Source: an uncultured Burkholderiales bacterium
Lineage (GTDB): Bacteria; Pseudomonadota; Gammaproteobacteria; Burkholderiales; Burkholderiaceae_C
Direction of reading: 5' to 3'
DNA length: 25,781 nucleotides
NCBI GenBank assembly: GCA_903887655.1
Contig: CAISQQ010000127.1
Span: 1-25,781, forward strand
The notes beneath the pieces were generated by a model, which searched no databases, was not told where the DNA came from, and saw only the letters and a list, made by a program, of their open reading frames with translations. Of this stretch, positions 1-8,462 are shown in pieces. Numbering within the stretch: position 1 is the stretch's first letter; each line of letters opens with the position of its first letter. Position numbers and translations under genes: made by a program.

Positions 1-1197
1 GCGTTTGATTCGAGCCGGCATTCGGGTGCTCTTGGGCTATTTGCACCTCTTGGACCCCGATTCAACACAGGGCCTGCACAACTCACGGGGGTCTTGGAGT
101 ACAAAAAGCCCAGCAAATCGAGCCTGGACCCAGTCGCCTTGGCGCAACTCAGCGCCCAAAGACTCTCCGCCCCTTTTTATGCGGATTGGACGCTTGACGG
201 CGAACCCCTTGAACCCGATGCAAAGGCCCTGTGGCACCGCGCTGCTGGCTGGGTCAAGCCCCAGGCCTTGATCGAGCGCCTGCTCGAGCACCCCAACATC
301 GAGTGCTTGAGCGCTCAAACCGTTCGCCACATCATGGCCGATAGCCCCCAACTCGGGACTGAGCGCTGGCGTGTGCTCCTGGGTGGGGCCGACGAAAAGT
401 CCCCCTCCACAGAAATTCGTTGCGCCACACTCATTGTGGCCGCGGGTCCTGCCACTCAATCGCTCCTGAGCGGTTTGAGCAGCACTGGCGAAGCAGACCC
501 ATCATCAGCAACGCTTGAACTGCGAGAGCTCGCCCAGACTTGGCCCTTGCAAGCGATCAAGGGTCAAATCACCATGGGGTGGATGGCCGATTTGGACAAG
601 CCCAGCTCCCCGCTTGAAACCCAGGGACCGCCTGCCGTGACGAACTTACCTCACGCTACAGACTTACATTACATAGCGAACTTACCCAACTTACCCAACT
701 TACCGAACTTACCCCCGCCCATGACTGGATTGCCCACCTACCCCGTTCACGGCTCCATCAGTTGGACACCCCATATCGATGTGCAATCGGAGAAAGGCCC
801 CGCATTTTTCATCGGCTCTACTTTTGAGCGCGATCAGCCCCACATTCAAAACTCGGCGAAGAGTCAACTGCGCAACTGGGCCCACCTGCAAAGCCTCTTT
901 GCGGGTTGCGTCCCTGTGAAAGCCCAGGACGTCGAGCTCTTGGATTGGAGTGGGGTGAGGAGCACCTGTCCGGACCGCGTGCCCCTTTGTGGGCCCTTGA
1001 CGACCCCGGGCCTAGGCCAAGACTCTCGCCCCGAAGAGAGCGGGCTTTATGTGCTGGCGGCGTTGGGCTCGCGAGGGGTGGCCTTGTGCACCCTGATGGC
1101 CGAGGTGTTGAGTGCCCAGCTCAATGGCGAGCCTCAGGCCCTACCCCAGCGGCTTTTGAAAGCGGTGGATCCACGGCGTTTCAATCCTTCGATATAA
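1..1197 (+). CDS. mnmC: MnmC-type FAD-dependent tRNA U34 oxidoreductase, 3' part
   Basis: The reading frame is open from base 1 to the TAA at 1195-1197 (398 codons), so the gene starts left of the window; the TTG at 94 is only an internal codon. The C-terminal half has the features of the DAO-type oxidoreductase domain of MnmC: GSTFERD at visible residues 272-278, GVRSTCPDR near 317, and a tail with LGSRG at 355-359 followed by a PRRF-type ending. In the family this domain removes the carboxymethyl group from cmnm5s2U34 of tRNA. The part with the FAD dinucleotide-binding motif, and any N-terminal methyltransferase domain, lie outside the window, so it cannot be told whether this is the bifunctional form. 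A tandem NLP repeat (residues 227-238) is inserted in a non-conserved stretch. The product call is good; the symbol is by family resemblance. Confidence 0.85.
   Translation, partial: AFDSSRHSGALGLFAPLGPRFNTGPAQLTGVLEYKKPSKSSLDPVALAQLSAQRLSAPFYADWTLDGEPLEPDAKALWHRAAGWVKPQALIERLLEHPNIECLSAQTVRHIMADSPQLGTERWRVLLGGADEKSPSTEIRCATLIVAAGPATQSLLSGLSSTGEADPSSATLELRELAQTWPLQAIKGQITMGWMADLDKPSSPLETQGPPAVTNLPHATDLHYIANLPNLPNLPNLPPPMTGLPTYPVHGSISWTPHIDVQSEKGPAFFIGSTFERDQPHIQNSAKSQLRNWAHLQSLFAGCVPVKAQDVELLDWSGVRSTCPDRVPLCGPLTTPGLGQDSRPEESGLYVLAALGSRGVALCTLMAEVLSAQLNGEPQALPQRLLKAVDPRRFNPSI
679..714 (+). repeat. Four tandem 9-bp units inside mnmC
   Basis: Four copies of AACTTACCN run head to tail and encode (Asn-Leu-Pro)x4 in frame. 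A further degenerate copy lies at 643-651. The unit length keeps the reading frame, and the repeat falls in a stretch that looks like an extra loop. Confidence 0.9.
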
Positions 1198-1208
1198 CTG
1201 AAAGTTAT
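1194..1208 (+). promoter_or_regulatory. Perfect dyad ATAACT-GAA-AGTTAT, candidate LysR-type (CysB?) operator
   Basis: Two perfectly complementary 6-bp arms flank 3 bases, giving the T-N11-A spacing typical of LysR-family binding sites. It overlaps the mnmC stop codon and lies about 60 bp before the sulfite exporter that opens the sulfur cluster. CysB, the LysR-type regulator of cysteine biosynthesis, is the obvious candidate by context, but the site is not matched to a known CysB consensus here. The 70-bp gap is AT-rich; weak -35/-10 pairs can be drawn (for example TTGTGA at 1231 with TACATT at 1253), none convincing. Confidence 0.45.
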
Positions 1209-1266
1209 TAATTTAGAATTTTAATATCGTTTGTGATATGACCAGACGGGCTTACATTAACAGCCT

Positions 1267-2145
1267 ATGAATGATCTTTACTTTGTGGTGGCCGGGTTTT
1301 TTGTGGGAACGGTGATTGGCCTCACCGGCGTGGGCGGGGGCTCTTTGATGACCCCATTGCTGATTTTTTTCATGGGCATCAAGCCCCACATGGCGGTGGG
1401 CACCGACTTGCTGTTTGCCTCCATCACCAAATTGGGCGGCACCTATGGACTTTGGCGCCAAAGACTCATTCCCTGGCCCGTCGTGATTCGTTTGTGTGCG
1501 GGCTCCATTCCCGCCTCTTTGATCACCCTGGCCGTCTTGAACGAGGTGGGCTCAGAAGGCGCGAACGTGCAGTGGGTCATCACCCACACCTTGGGGGTGG
1601 CCTTGCTCTTGACCGCCGCCTCCTTGCTCTACAAGGCCTTGAAAACCCGCCACCTGCCGCCGCTTGGGATGGCGGCTGGCGACGTGCTGCACCAACACCA
1701 ACTCGACTTGGAGGTCCGACCCGCGACTGGCGACTCGCACAGCGCGAGCGCTCCCGACAGCACGGGCCATGACGCCGACTCCCTCAGTGATCGTCCCTGG
1801 CTCACCGTTCTTTTTGGCTTTGTCATTGGCTGCTTGGTCACCTTGACCTCCGTGGGTGCGGGGGCCATTGGCGTGACCGTGCTCATGCTCCTCTACCCCA
1901 GAATCGCGCTCGCGCGCATTGTCGCGGCGGATATTGCCTACGCAGTGCCCATGACCTTGGTCGCTGGACTCGGTCACGCCTCGATTGGTTCGGTGGACTG
2001 GCCGCTTCTTGGTAAACTCGTGTGTGGCTCTTTGCCTGGCATCTGGGTGGGCTCCTTGCTGATCACCCGCACACCCGAGCGCATCATTCGTCTCATCTTG
2101 AGTGTTTTATTGACACTGGCTGGGACCAAACTCGTCCTCAATTAA
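1267..2145 (+). CDS. TauE/SafE-family sulfite exporter
   Basis: A 292-residue, very hydrophobic inner-membrane protein with the internal duplication of the TauE/SafE (DUF81) family: a GLTGVGGG motif at residues 18-25 is echoed by LTSVGAGA at 193-200, each opening a half with several membrane helices. The halves are joined by a hydrophilic loop of about 40 residues (roughly 135-177) rich in His, Asp and Ser. Family members export sulfite or other organosulfur anions. It is the first gene of the sulfur cluster, and the sulfite reductase gene begins one base after its stop codon, so translation is probably coupled. Inference: it acts as a relief valve for sulfite when reduction lags. No Shine-Dalgarno sequence is visible before the ATG. 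Confidence 0.85.
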   Translation: MNDLYFVVAGFFVGTVIGLTGVGGGSLMTPLLIFFMGIKPHMAVGTDLLFASITKLGGTYGLWRQRLIPWPVVIRLCAGSIPASLITLAVLNEVGSEGANVQWVITHTLGVALLLTAASLLYKALKTRHLPPLGMAAGDVLHQHQLDLEVRPATGDSHSASAPDSTGHDADSLSDRPWLTVLFGFVIGCLVTLTSVGAGAIGVTVLMLLYPRIALARIVAADIAYAVPMTLVAGLGHASIGSVDWPLLGKLVCGSLPGIWVGSLLITRTPERIIRLILSVLLTLAGTKLVLN

Positions 2146-2146
2146 C

Positions 2147-3976
2147 ATGTACCAATACACCCCCTTTGACCGTCAGTTTGTGCACGCGCGCGCTGCTCAG
2201 TTCCGTGACCAACTCGCTCGCCATTTGAGCGGGCGCTTGAGTGACGAGGAGTTCCGCCCCTTGCGGCTGCAAAACGGCTGGTACGTGCAGCGCTACGCCC
2301 CCATGCTTCGGGTGGCGGTTCCCTACGGCGAACTCTCAAGCCGACAGTTGCGCGTCTTGGCCACCATTGCCCGGCAATACGACCGCCCCGAAGCGGGCGT
2401 GTTCGAGTCGGCCCAGAAGACGCAAAACCAAATTGATGCACAAAGCCTGGTCCAGCACCACCCCAGGCCCGTGAAGGCACCCAGCCTCACCCAAGGCTAC
2501 GCTCACTTCACCACCCGTCAAAACGTGCAATACAACTGGATCCCCTTGAGCGAGGCAGCCAACGTCATGGACCTCTTGGCCAGTGTTGACATGCACGGCA
2601 TCCAAACCAGTGGCAACTGCATCAGAAACATCACGAGTGATGAGCTCGCCGGTGTCGCCCCTGACGAGATCGCCGACCCTCGCCCCTTTGGAGAGATTTT
2701 GCGCCAGTGGAGCACCCTGCACCCCGAGTTTGCTTTCTTGCCGCGCAAATTCAAAATCGCCATCAGTGGCGCCCAAGAAGACCGGGCTGCCACGGCTTGG
2801 CACGATGTGGGACTGTTTTTGAAAAAAAATGACCAAGGCGAATTGGGCTTTGAAGTCTTGGTGGGCGGCGGCATGGGACGCACCCCCATCACCGGCGTGG
2901 TGATCCGTGAGTTTTTGCCCTGGTCACAAATCATCAATTACCTGGAAGCCGTCGTGCGCGTCTACAACCGCTGGGGCCGAAGAGACAACATCTACAAAGC
3001 GCGCATCAAAATCTTGGTCAAAGCCGAAAGGGCCAAATTCACCCAAGAGGTGGAGGAGGAGTTCCAGCGCATTGCCCATGATGACGCGGGTCCGCACACC
3101 GTGCCGCCAGCCGAACTCGAGCGCGTGAGCCGGTGTTTTGTGGCGCCTGCACTCCAAGATCCTGTGCTGATTGAAGACGCGCACCAACGCCAAGCCATCC
3201 CCCAGGATGCGGCCTATCAGCGCTGGTTGAAACAAAACGTTGCTTTGCACAAAAACCCCACTCTCAGGGCCGTGACTTTGTCGTTTAAGCGCTTGGGCCA
3301 AGCTCCCGGTGACGCCACACCGGAGCAGCTCGAGCGAGCCGCCGATTTGGTCGAGCGTTTCTCCAGCGGCGAGGCGCGCGTGACCCACAGCCAAAACTTG
3401 CTGCTGCCTTGGGTTCACCAGGACAGCTTGCCCGCTCTCTACCTTCAAGCGCAGGCGCTCGGATTGGCCCAGGGCAACATTGGACTCTTGAGCGACATGA
3501 TTGCTTGCCCAGGGGGCGACTACTGTGCCTTGGCCAATGCGAGAAGCATTCCCTTGGCCGCCCACATCAGCGAGCGATACCAAGACCTCGACGAGCTCGA
3601 GGACTTGGGGCCGATCGATTTGCACATCAGCGGCTGCATCAACTCTTGCGGTCACCACCACAGCGGCCACATCGGCATCTTGGGCGTGGACAAAGACGGT
3701 CAAGAATGGTACCAAGTGACGCTGGGGGGCTCGGACGGCTCAGACCTCTCGGGAGAGGCGGCACCCGCACGGGTGGTGGGTCCGTCGTTTTCCGTGCACG
3801 AGGTCTTGGATGTGATTGAAGCGGTTTTGAATTTCTATGTCTCTCACCGCACCCCCGGCGAACCCTTCATCCAGGCGTTCAAGCGCATCGGCTTTGAGGC
3901 CTTCAAGGAGGTCGCAAACCAAGCCCGTTTGGCCCCCTTGCCATCTGGCCCGGCAGGGTTACCGCAACCCGCTTGA
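2147..3976 (+). CDS. cysI: Nitrite/sulfite reductase (siroheme, [4Fe-4S]), assimilatory sulfite reductase
   Basis: This 609-residue protein carries the four cysteines that bind the coupled siroheme-[4Fe-4S] centre: C454 and C460 (Cys-X5-Cys) and C497 and C501 (Cys-X3-Cys), the second pair in a SGCINSCGHHHSGHIG context. The conserved TSGNCIRNITSDE stretch of the first half is also present. Members of this family reduce sulfite to sulfide with six electrons. It is somewhat longer than the hemoprotein subunit of enteric bacteria (about 570 residues). No flavoprotein subunit gene (cysJ) is in the window; with fdxA and a ferredoxin-NADP reductase downstream, ferredoxin is the likely donor (inference). 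Sulfite rather than nitrite is preferred because the neighbours are APS reductase and ATP sulfurylase. Confidence 0.9.
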   Translation: MYQYTPFDRQFVHARAAQFRDQLARHLSGRLSDEEFRPLRLQNGWYVQRYAPMLRVAVPYGELSSRQLRVLATIARQYDRPEAGVFESAQKTQNQIDAQSLVQHHPRPVKAPSLTQGYAHFTTRQNVQYNWIPLSEAANVMDLLASVDMHGIQTSGNCIRNITSDELAGVAPDEIADPRPFGEILRQWSTLHPEFAFLPRKFKIAISGAQEDRAATAWHDVGLFLKKNDQGELGFEVLVGGGMGRTPITGVVIREFLPWSQIINYLEAVVRVYNRWGRRDNIYKARIKILVKAERAKFTQEVEEEFQRIAHDDAGPHTVPPAELERVSRCFVAPALQDPVLIEDAHQRQAIPQDAAYQRWLKQNVALHKNPTLRAVTLSFKRLGQAPGDATPEQLERAADLVERFSSGEARVTHSQNLLLPWVHQDSLPALYLQAQALGLAQGNIGLLSDMIACPGGDYCALANARSIPLAAHISERYQDLDELEDLGPIDLHISGCINSCGHHHSGHIGILGVDKDGQEWYQVTLGGSDGSDLSGEAAPARVVGPSFSVHEVLDVIEAVLNFYVSHRTPGEPFIQAFKRIGFEAFKEVANQARLAPLPSGPAGLPQPA

Positions 3977-4036
3977 TGGTGACGCCCCTCTAATGCCGCA
4001 GCTCCCGAGAACACCGACGAGACCCTTTGTTTGAGT

Positions 4037-4510
4037 ATGAATTTATTGCAACACACCGACCCCCTCACACCCATGGCCACCCAGTGGCCAGGCGTGAGCC
4101 AAGCCACGAGCCATGCCACGAGCCATGATGGCGCGCCAGAAAAGCGGGTGCTGATTTTGGACAACACCGTGGACCCAAGCGTTCTCAAGGACGCTCTCTC
4201 GCACCGCCTCCAAGGCCAATTCCAGGACATTGAGCGCATCGAGTTGCATTTCCCCAAGTTCACCGATGGGCGCGCTTTTAGCCAAGCCGTCATGCTTCGC
4301 CGCCGCTGTGGATTTGCGGGCGACATCCGTGCCACCGGTGACGTTTTGATCGACCAAATCGTGCAAATGAAGCGCACCGGTTTCACCAGTGCAGTGCTCA
4401 GGGCCGATCAAAACGCCGAACACGCCCAAATATTGATGGCCCAGTTCAGCGATTTTTACCAAGGCGACGCCATCAACGCCCACCCCTTGTTTGCCAGAGC
4501 ACCGCGCTGA
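4037..4510 (+). CDS. DUF934 family protein of the sulfur-assimilation cluster
   Basis: A 157-residue soluble protein from the ATG at 4037; a TTG two codons earlier (4031) is an alternative start. The core has the DUF934 signature: FPKFTDGRAFSQA followed by LRRRCGFAGDIRATGDVL and DQ. Genes of this family sit beside the sulfite reductase gene in many proteobacteria, and a helper role in sulfite reduction is commonly assumed, but no biochemical function is claimed here. No metal- or cofactor-binding motif is visible. The N-terminal 35 residues are not conserved in appearance and hold a duplicated Ala-Thr-Ser-His unit. The stop codon lies about 40 bp before the next start. Confidence 0.85.
   Translation: MNLLQHTDPLTPMATQWPGVSQATSHATSHDGAPEKRVLILDNTVDPSVLKDALSHRLQGQFQDIERIELHFPKFTDGRAFSQAVMLRRRCGFAGDIRATGDVLIDQIVQMKRTGFTSAVLRADQNAEHAQILMAQFSDFYQGDAINAHPLFARAPR
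4103..4126 (+). repeat. Two tandem 12-bp units in the DUF934 gene
   Basis: GCCACGAGCCAT occurs twice head to tail and encodes (Ala-Thr-Ser-His)x2 in the poorly conserved N-terminal region. The unit is a multiple of three, so the frame is kept. Confidence 0.85.
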
Positions 4511-4550
4511 GCCCCCTCACTTCTTCACGCCACCCGAGAGCCCCACACCC

Positions 4551-5327
4551 ATGCAAGCCACCCCCAAGGCCGCCCCCATCCGGGCCACCGAGCGTTTCGC
4601 CAAAGACCGACCCGAGTTCTCCGCCCTCTTGGGGCTCACCCGCGCGAGACTGTCGCAAGCGGTCAAACAACACACCCCCATCAAGCAAGCCTCGAGCTTG
4701 GGGGCCGAGGATGTGGTGATCACGCATTTGCTGCAGTCCCTCTCCTTGCCCGCCACCGTCTTTGTCCTGGACACCGGTGCATTGCACCAACAAACCCTGG
4801 CGCTTTTAGAGCGAACGCAAGCCGCATTGGCGAGCCACAAAAGTGTGAGCGTCGAGGTCTATCACCCCCGACTCGAGTCGGTCATTGAGTTCATTCAAGA
4901 CAAGGGCCAACTGGGCATCTACGACAGCATTGACAACCGCAAAGCGTGTTGCCACATCCGCAAACTCGAACCCCTCGCGCGCGCCTTGGCCGGTCAAAAG
5001 GCCTGGATCACGGGGCTCAGGCGCGAGCAGTCCAACACCCGTGCCCTGGTGCCCTTGGTCGACGAGTCCGAGCTCGAGAGCAAAGGCTGGGTCAAGGTGA
5101 ACCCCTTGATGGACTGGAGCTGGGGGGATGTGTGGCAGTACATCAAAACGTACAAAGTCGATTACAACCCCTTGCACGATGAGTTTTACCCGAGCATCGG
5201 CTGCGCACCGTGCACCCGAGCGATCTCGATGGGGGAGGATTTCCGCTCAGGCCGCTGGTGGTGGGAGGACGAAAACGCCAAAGAGTGCGGCCTGCACGTG
5301 AGCAGTGCCCTCTCGCCAAGCCATTGA
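4551..5327 (+). CDS. cysH: Adenylyl-sulfate (APS) reductase, [4Fe-4S] type
   Basis: A 258-residue protein from the ATG at 4551; the frame extends back to a TTG at 4491, but that would overlap the DUF934 gene and add a proline-rich tail. It has the SSLGAED phosphate-binding region, a DTGALH motif, and the cysteine pairs that bind a [4Fe-4S] cluster in APS reductases: C133-C134 and C218-X2-C221. The catalytic cysteine is C246 in the KECGLH tail. The paired cysteines separate it from PAPS reductases, which lack the cluster. It reduces APS to sulfite and AMP, so no APS kinase (CysC) is needed, and none is found in the window. Product sulfite feeds the reductase encoded upstream. Confidence 0.9.
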   Translation: MQATPKAAPIRATERFAKDRPEFSALLGLTRARLSQAVKQHTPIKQASSLGAEDVVITHLLQSLSLPATVFVLDTGALHQQTLALLERTQAALASHKSVSVEVYHPRLESVIEFIQDKGQLGIYDSIDNRKACCHIRKLEPLARALAGQKAWITGLRREQSNTRALVPLVDESELESKGWVKVNPLMDWSWGDVWQYIKTYKVDYNPLHDEFYPSIGCAPCTRAISMGEDFRSGRWWWEDENAKECGLHVSSALSPSH

Positions 5328-5426
5328 TGCTCACCAGTCCATCCAACCCGCCTTCACGTCCCCCAGGAAGCTTTTTTAGCCCCACACGTCCACTCCTCGA
5401 TCTGACCTTTTGAGTCCCCCCTCACC

Positions 5427-6380
5427 ATGAACACCCTCGCCCCCAGTGCCGCGCTTGACGACAGCCGCCCCCCCTTTTCCACACTCAGCCAGTCGCACTT
5501 GGACGGCTTGGAGCAAGAGACCATTTTCTTGTTGCGCGAGGTGGCCGCCGCCTTTGAGCGTCCCGCCCTCTTGTTCTCTGGCGGCAAGGACTCGTTGGTG
5601 ATGCTGCGATGCGCCGAAAAAGCCTTTGGAATCGGTCGCATCCCCTACCCCTTGTTGATGATAGACACCGGTCACAACTTTGTCGAAGTCACCGATTTCA
5701 GGGACCAGCGTGCCCGTGAGCTCCAAGCGCAGTTGATCGTTCGCAGCGTTGAGGACTCGATGAAACGCGGCAGCGTTCGCCTCTCGCGTCCTGACGAGTC
5801 TCGCAACGTGCACCAGTCGGTGACCCTCCTTGAAGCCGTGGAGGAATTCAAATTCGACGCCTTGATTGGTGGCGCGCGCCGTGACGAAGAAAAAGCCCGC
5901 GCCAAAGAGCGCATCTTCTCGCACCGCGACAGCTTTGGCACGTGGCAGCCCAAGTCCCAACGCCCAGAACTGTGGACGCTTTTCAACACCCGCTTACAAC
6001 CGGGCGAGCACTTTCGCGTCTTTCCGATCTCCAACTGGACCGAGCTCGATGTGTGGCAATACATCGAGCGCGAAAACATTGAACTCCCTAGCCTTTATTA
6101 CGCCCACCAGCGCGAGGTGGTCAATCGCCGTGGCCTCTTGGTCCCCGTGACCCCGCTCACGCCCTTGAAGCCCGGCGAGACCTCGCACCAAGAAAGTGTT
6201 CGCTTCAGGACCGTGGGCGACATCACCTGCACCTGTCCCGTGGCGAGCCAGGCCACCACGCCCCAACAAATCGTGATCGAGACCTTGAGTGCCGATGTGA
6301 GCGAGCGCGGTGCGACGCGCATGGACGACCAAACCTCAGAAGCCTCCATGGAAAAACGCAAGAAAGACGGCTACTTTTAA
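5427..6380 (+). CDS. cysD: Sulfate adenylyltransferase subunit 2 (ATP sulfurylase small subunit)
   Basis: A 317-residue ATP-pyrophosphatase (PP-loop) protein with SGGKDS at residues 51-56, DTGHNF soon after, GGARRDEEKAR at 148-158, and the typical KRKKDGYF carboxyl end. With CysN it makes APS from sulfate and ATP. The length is close to the enteric protein (about 302). It follows cysH after a 99-bp gap with no clear terminator. The leader before the ATG is C-rich and has no obvious Shine-Dalgarno sequence. Confidence 0.93.
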   Translation: MNTLAPSAALDDSRPPFSTLSQSHLDGLEQETIFLLREVAAAFERPALLFSGGKDSLVMLRCAEKAFGIGRIPYPLLMIDTGHNFVEVTDFRDQRARELQAQLIVRSVEDSMKRGSVRLSRPDESRNVHQSVTLLEAVEEFKFDALIGGARRDEEKARAKERIFSHRDSFGTWQPKSQRPELWTLFNTRLQPGEHFRVFPISNWTELDVWQYIERENIELPSLYYAHQREVVNRRGLLVPVTPLTPLKPGETSHQESVRFRTVGDITCTCPVASQATTPQQIVIETLSADVSERGATRMDDQTSEASMEKRKKDGYF

Positions 6381-6443
6381 GGCCAAGCACTCATCAAAAA
6401 AAGTCGGCTGCCTGCAGGCTCCTCCAACCCACCCCCTTTGACC

Positions 6444-7826
6444 ATGCCCAACTCCAGCACCAGCACCGCGAGCGCCTTGAGCGCTCAAGACCACGCGCTC
6501 ACCCAAAGCGCCCTGAAATTCATCACCTGTGGCTCTGTCGATGACGGCAAGAGCACCCTCATTGGCCGTCTCTTGGTCGACACCCAAGCGGTGCTGCAAG
6601 ACCACTTGGCCGGTGTTCAACGCTTGGGACAAACCGATTTGGCCTTGCTCACCGATGGCTTGTCGGCTGAGCGTGAACAAGGCATCACGATCGATGTGGC
6701 TTATCGCTACTTCTCCACCGAGCAGCGCAAATTCATCATCGGCGACGCCCCCGGTCACGAGCAGTACACCCGCAACATGGTGACCGCAGCCTCGAGCGCC
6801 GACGCCGCCTTGGTGCTCGTCGATGCGACCAAACTCGACTGGGAGCGTGCCAACCTGGAGCTCTTGGCGCAAACTCGCCGCCACACCCTCTTGGCGACGT
6901 TGCTCAGGGTGCCCTCCGTGGTCTTTGTGATCAACAAGCTCGATGCCGTGGACAACCCCACACTCGCCTTCAGGCACATTGGCGACGCCTTGTCGACATT
7001 CGCCAAAAAGGCCAACATCCAGGTGCGCGCCACGGTCCCGATCTCCGCGCTCAAAGGCTGGAATGTGGTCGAGAGCAAGCACCACTGGTGCGGCTACACG
7101 GGCGAGAGTTTGCTGAGCATCTTGGAGCATTTGCCCACCACCCCGCCCGACTCAGCGGGACCGACCTGGGTGTGTGTGCAATGGGTGGAGAAGCAACACG
7201 ATTCAGCCCGCACCGATCAGGGCCGCCGGGTGTTTTGGGGGCGAGTGGCCTCTGGGGCCTTGAAGGTGGGCGACGAGATCGAGGTGCACCCGAGCCAACA
7301 CACGGCCCGGGTCGCGCAAATTTTGAACGCCACCCGCCAGACCCAAGACGAGCAACTCGGCCAAGCGGGCCAGAGCGTGGGGGTGATCTTGGACCGCGAG
7401 GTCGATGTCTCGCGCGGGGACTGGCTCATTGCGCCATCGCGTGCCCCCAAATCCAATGAAACCAATGAAGCCAATCAAGGAATTGGGGCACCCATCCAAG
7501 CCACCCAAAGCATTCAAGCCACCGTGGCCTGGATGGACACGGAGCCTTTGGTCAAGGGCCGCACCTACTGGGCGCTGCACGGCCACCAATGGGTCAAAGC
7601 ACAAGTCAGCGAGATTCTCCATGCCATCGATATCCTCACCCTCGAGCCCCAAGCGACTGAGAGCTTGAAGATGAACGCCATTGGGCGCGTCGAGCTCAAA
7701 TTCAAAGAGCCCATCATGGCGCAGAACTTCCAGGACTGTCGCCTGGCCGGCTCCATGATCTTGGTCGACACGGCCACCCACCAAACGGCTGGGGCGGTGT
7801 TGATTGACTGTCGCCCACACGCGTGA
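6444..7826 (+). CDS. cysN: Sulfate adenylyltransferase subunit 1 (GTPase subunit)
   Basis: A 460-residue translation-factor-like GTPase from the ATG at 6444 (a TTG two codons earlier is possible). The G1 loop GSVDDGKST is at residues 30-38, G3 DAPGH at 101-105 and G4 NKLD at 164-167; elongation-factor-like beta-barrel domains follow. The subunit couples GTP hydrolysis to APS synthesis by CysD. It ends without a fused APS kinase domain, which agrees with the APS-type CysH. A NET-NEA-NQG repeat is inserted near residues 338-346. It closes the sulfur cluster; a perfect 10-bp palindrome GCCTGCAGGC (6410-6419) lies in the gap between cysD and cysN. Confidence 0.93.
   Translation: MPNSSTSTASALSAQDHALTQSALKFITCGSVDDGKSTLIGRLLVDTQAVLQDHLAGVQRLGQTDLALLTDGLSAEREQGITIDVAYRYFSTEQRKFIIGDAPGHEQYTRNMVTAASSADAALVLVDATKLDWERANLELLAQTRRHTLLATLLRVPSVVFVINKLDAVDNPTLAFRHIGDALSTFAKKANIQVRATVPISALKGWNVVESKHHWCGYTGESLLSILEHLPTTPPDSAGPTWVCVQWVEKQHDSARTDQGRRVFWGRVASGALKVGDEIEVHPSQHTARVAQILNATRQTQDEQLGQAGQSVGVILDREVDVSRGDWLIAPSRAPKSNETNEANQGIGAPIQATQSIQATVAWMDTEPLVKGRTYWALHGHQWVKAQVSEILHAIDILTLEPQATESLKMNAIGRVELKFKEPIMAQNFQDCRLAGSMILVDTATHQTAGAVLIDCRPHA
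7455..7481 (+). repeat. Three near-identical 9-bp units inside cysN
   Basis: AATGAAACC, AATGAAGCC and AATCAAGGA follow each other in frame and encode Asn-Glu-Thr, Asn-Glu-Ala, Asn-Gln-Gly. They lie between beta-barrel domains, where extra length is tolerated. Confidence 0.75.
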
Positions 7827-7847
7827 AGCTCTCACGCTCTAAAACTG

Positions 7848-7878
7848 GCCAGCGCGTAAGGGCAATGCGCCAGCGCGT
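7848..7878 (+). promoter_or_regulatory. Direct repeat GCCAGCGCGT, 21-bp period, upstream of fdxA
   Basis: GCCAGCGCGT occurs at 7848-7857 and again at 7869-7878, exactly 21 bp apart, so both copies face the same side of the helix. Just downstream is TAAAAT (7891-7896), a five-of-six match to a sigma70 -10 box, but no good -35 box at the right distance. A regulator-binding pair before the ferredoxin gene is plausible; the regulator is unknown. Confidence 0.35.
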
Positions 7879-7957
7879 CACTTTGTGATTTAAAATCTCC
7901 TAAAACGGCTCGAGCGCGACGTTGAGCCCCTTCTTTGACCCACCTACTGAACCTGTC

Positions 7958-8284
7958 ATGACCCACGTTGTCACCGAATCTTGTATCCGCTGCAAATACA
8001 CCGACTGTGTGGACGTTTGTCCTGTCGATTGTTTCCGCGAGGGCCCCAACTTTTTGACCATCGACCCCGATGAGTGCATCGATTGTGCGGTTTGCATTCC
8101 CGAGTGCCCCGTCAATGCCATCTACGCCGAAGAGGACGTTCCACCCGATCAAGAGCACATGACGGCCTTGAATGCGGAGCTCTCGAGCATCGGTTGGCCC
8201 AGCATCACCAAACGCAAAGCCCCCATGCCCGACGCCGACGATTGGAAGGACAAAACCGGTAAATTGTCCGAGCTCCAGCGCTGA
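7958..8284 (+). CDS. fdxA: Seven-iron ferredoxin FdxA ([3Fe-4S]/[4Fe-4S])
   Basis: A 108-residue protein starting at the ATG 7958 (an in-frame TTG at 7922 would add 12 residues not seen in the family). Nine cysteines are at 9, 12, 17, 21, 25, 40, 43, 46 and 50. By comparison with Azotobacter ferredoxin I, C9, C17 and C50 would hold the [3Fe-4S] cluster and C21, C40, C43 and C46 the [4Fe-4S] cluster. The MTHVVTESC start and the lysine-rich tail match the proteobacterial FdxA type closely. It is a soluble low-potential electron carrier. Its place between the sulfite reductase cluster and a ferredoxin-NADP reductase suggests it carries electrons from NADPH to sulfite reductase (inference). Confidence 0.93.
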   Translation: MTHVVTESCIRCKYTDCVDVCPVDCFREGPNFLTIDPDECIDCAVCIPECPVNAIYAEEDVPPDQEHMTALNAELSSIGWPSITKRKAPMPDADDWKDKTGKLSELQR

Positions 8285-8291
8285 AGCGGCG

Positions 8292-8321
8292 GGCATGGAT
8301 GTCCTCTGATCAGCCCATGCC
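8292..8321 (+). terminator. Hairpin after fdxA (no U-tract)
   Basis: GGCATGG (8292-8298) pairs with CCATGCC (8315-8321) across a 16-base loop, starting 8 bases after the fdxA stop. There is no run of T after it, so it is a weak terminator candidate; it could also protect the mRNA end. Confidence 0.35.
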
Positions 8322-8462
8322 TCGCCCTCGCTGCCCTGCAACGCCCTTGAATCAGACGCCTCGGCGCACCCGTTTGATTGGGCTCTCCCCTCACCGAGCC
8401 CCGACCCAGGCCCCTCACTATGAGCTCGGCACTTGGGCGACTCGCTTCACTGCCGCAACACC

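Noticed and set aside
2924..3715. Minus-strand frame of 263 codons inside the sulfite reductase gene
   Set aside because: Shadow of cysI, which has all four cluster cysteines; nothing recognisable in the antisense product.
6336..7130. Minus-strand frame of 264 codons across cysD/cysN
   Set aside because: Shadow of cysN, whose GTPase motifs are complete.
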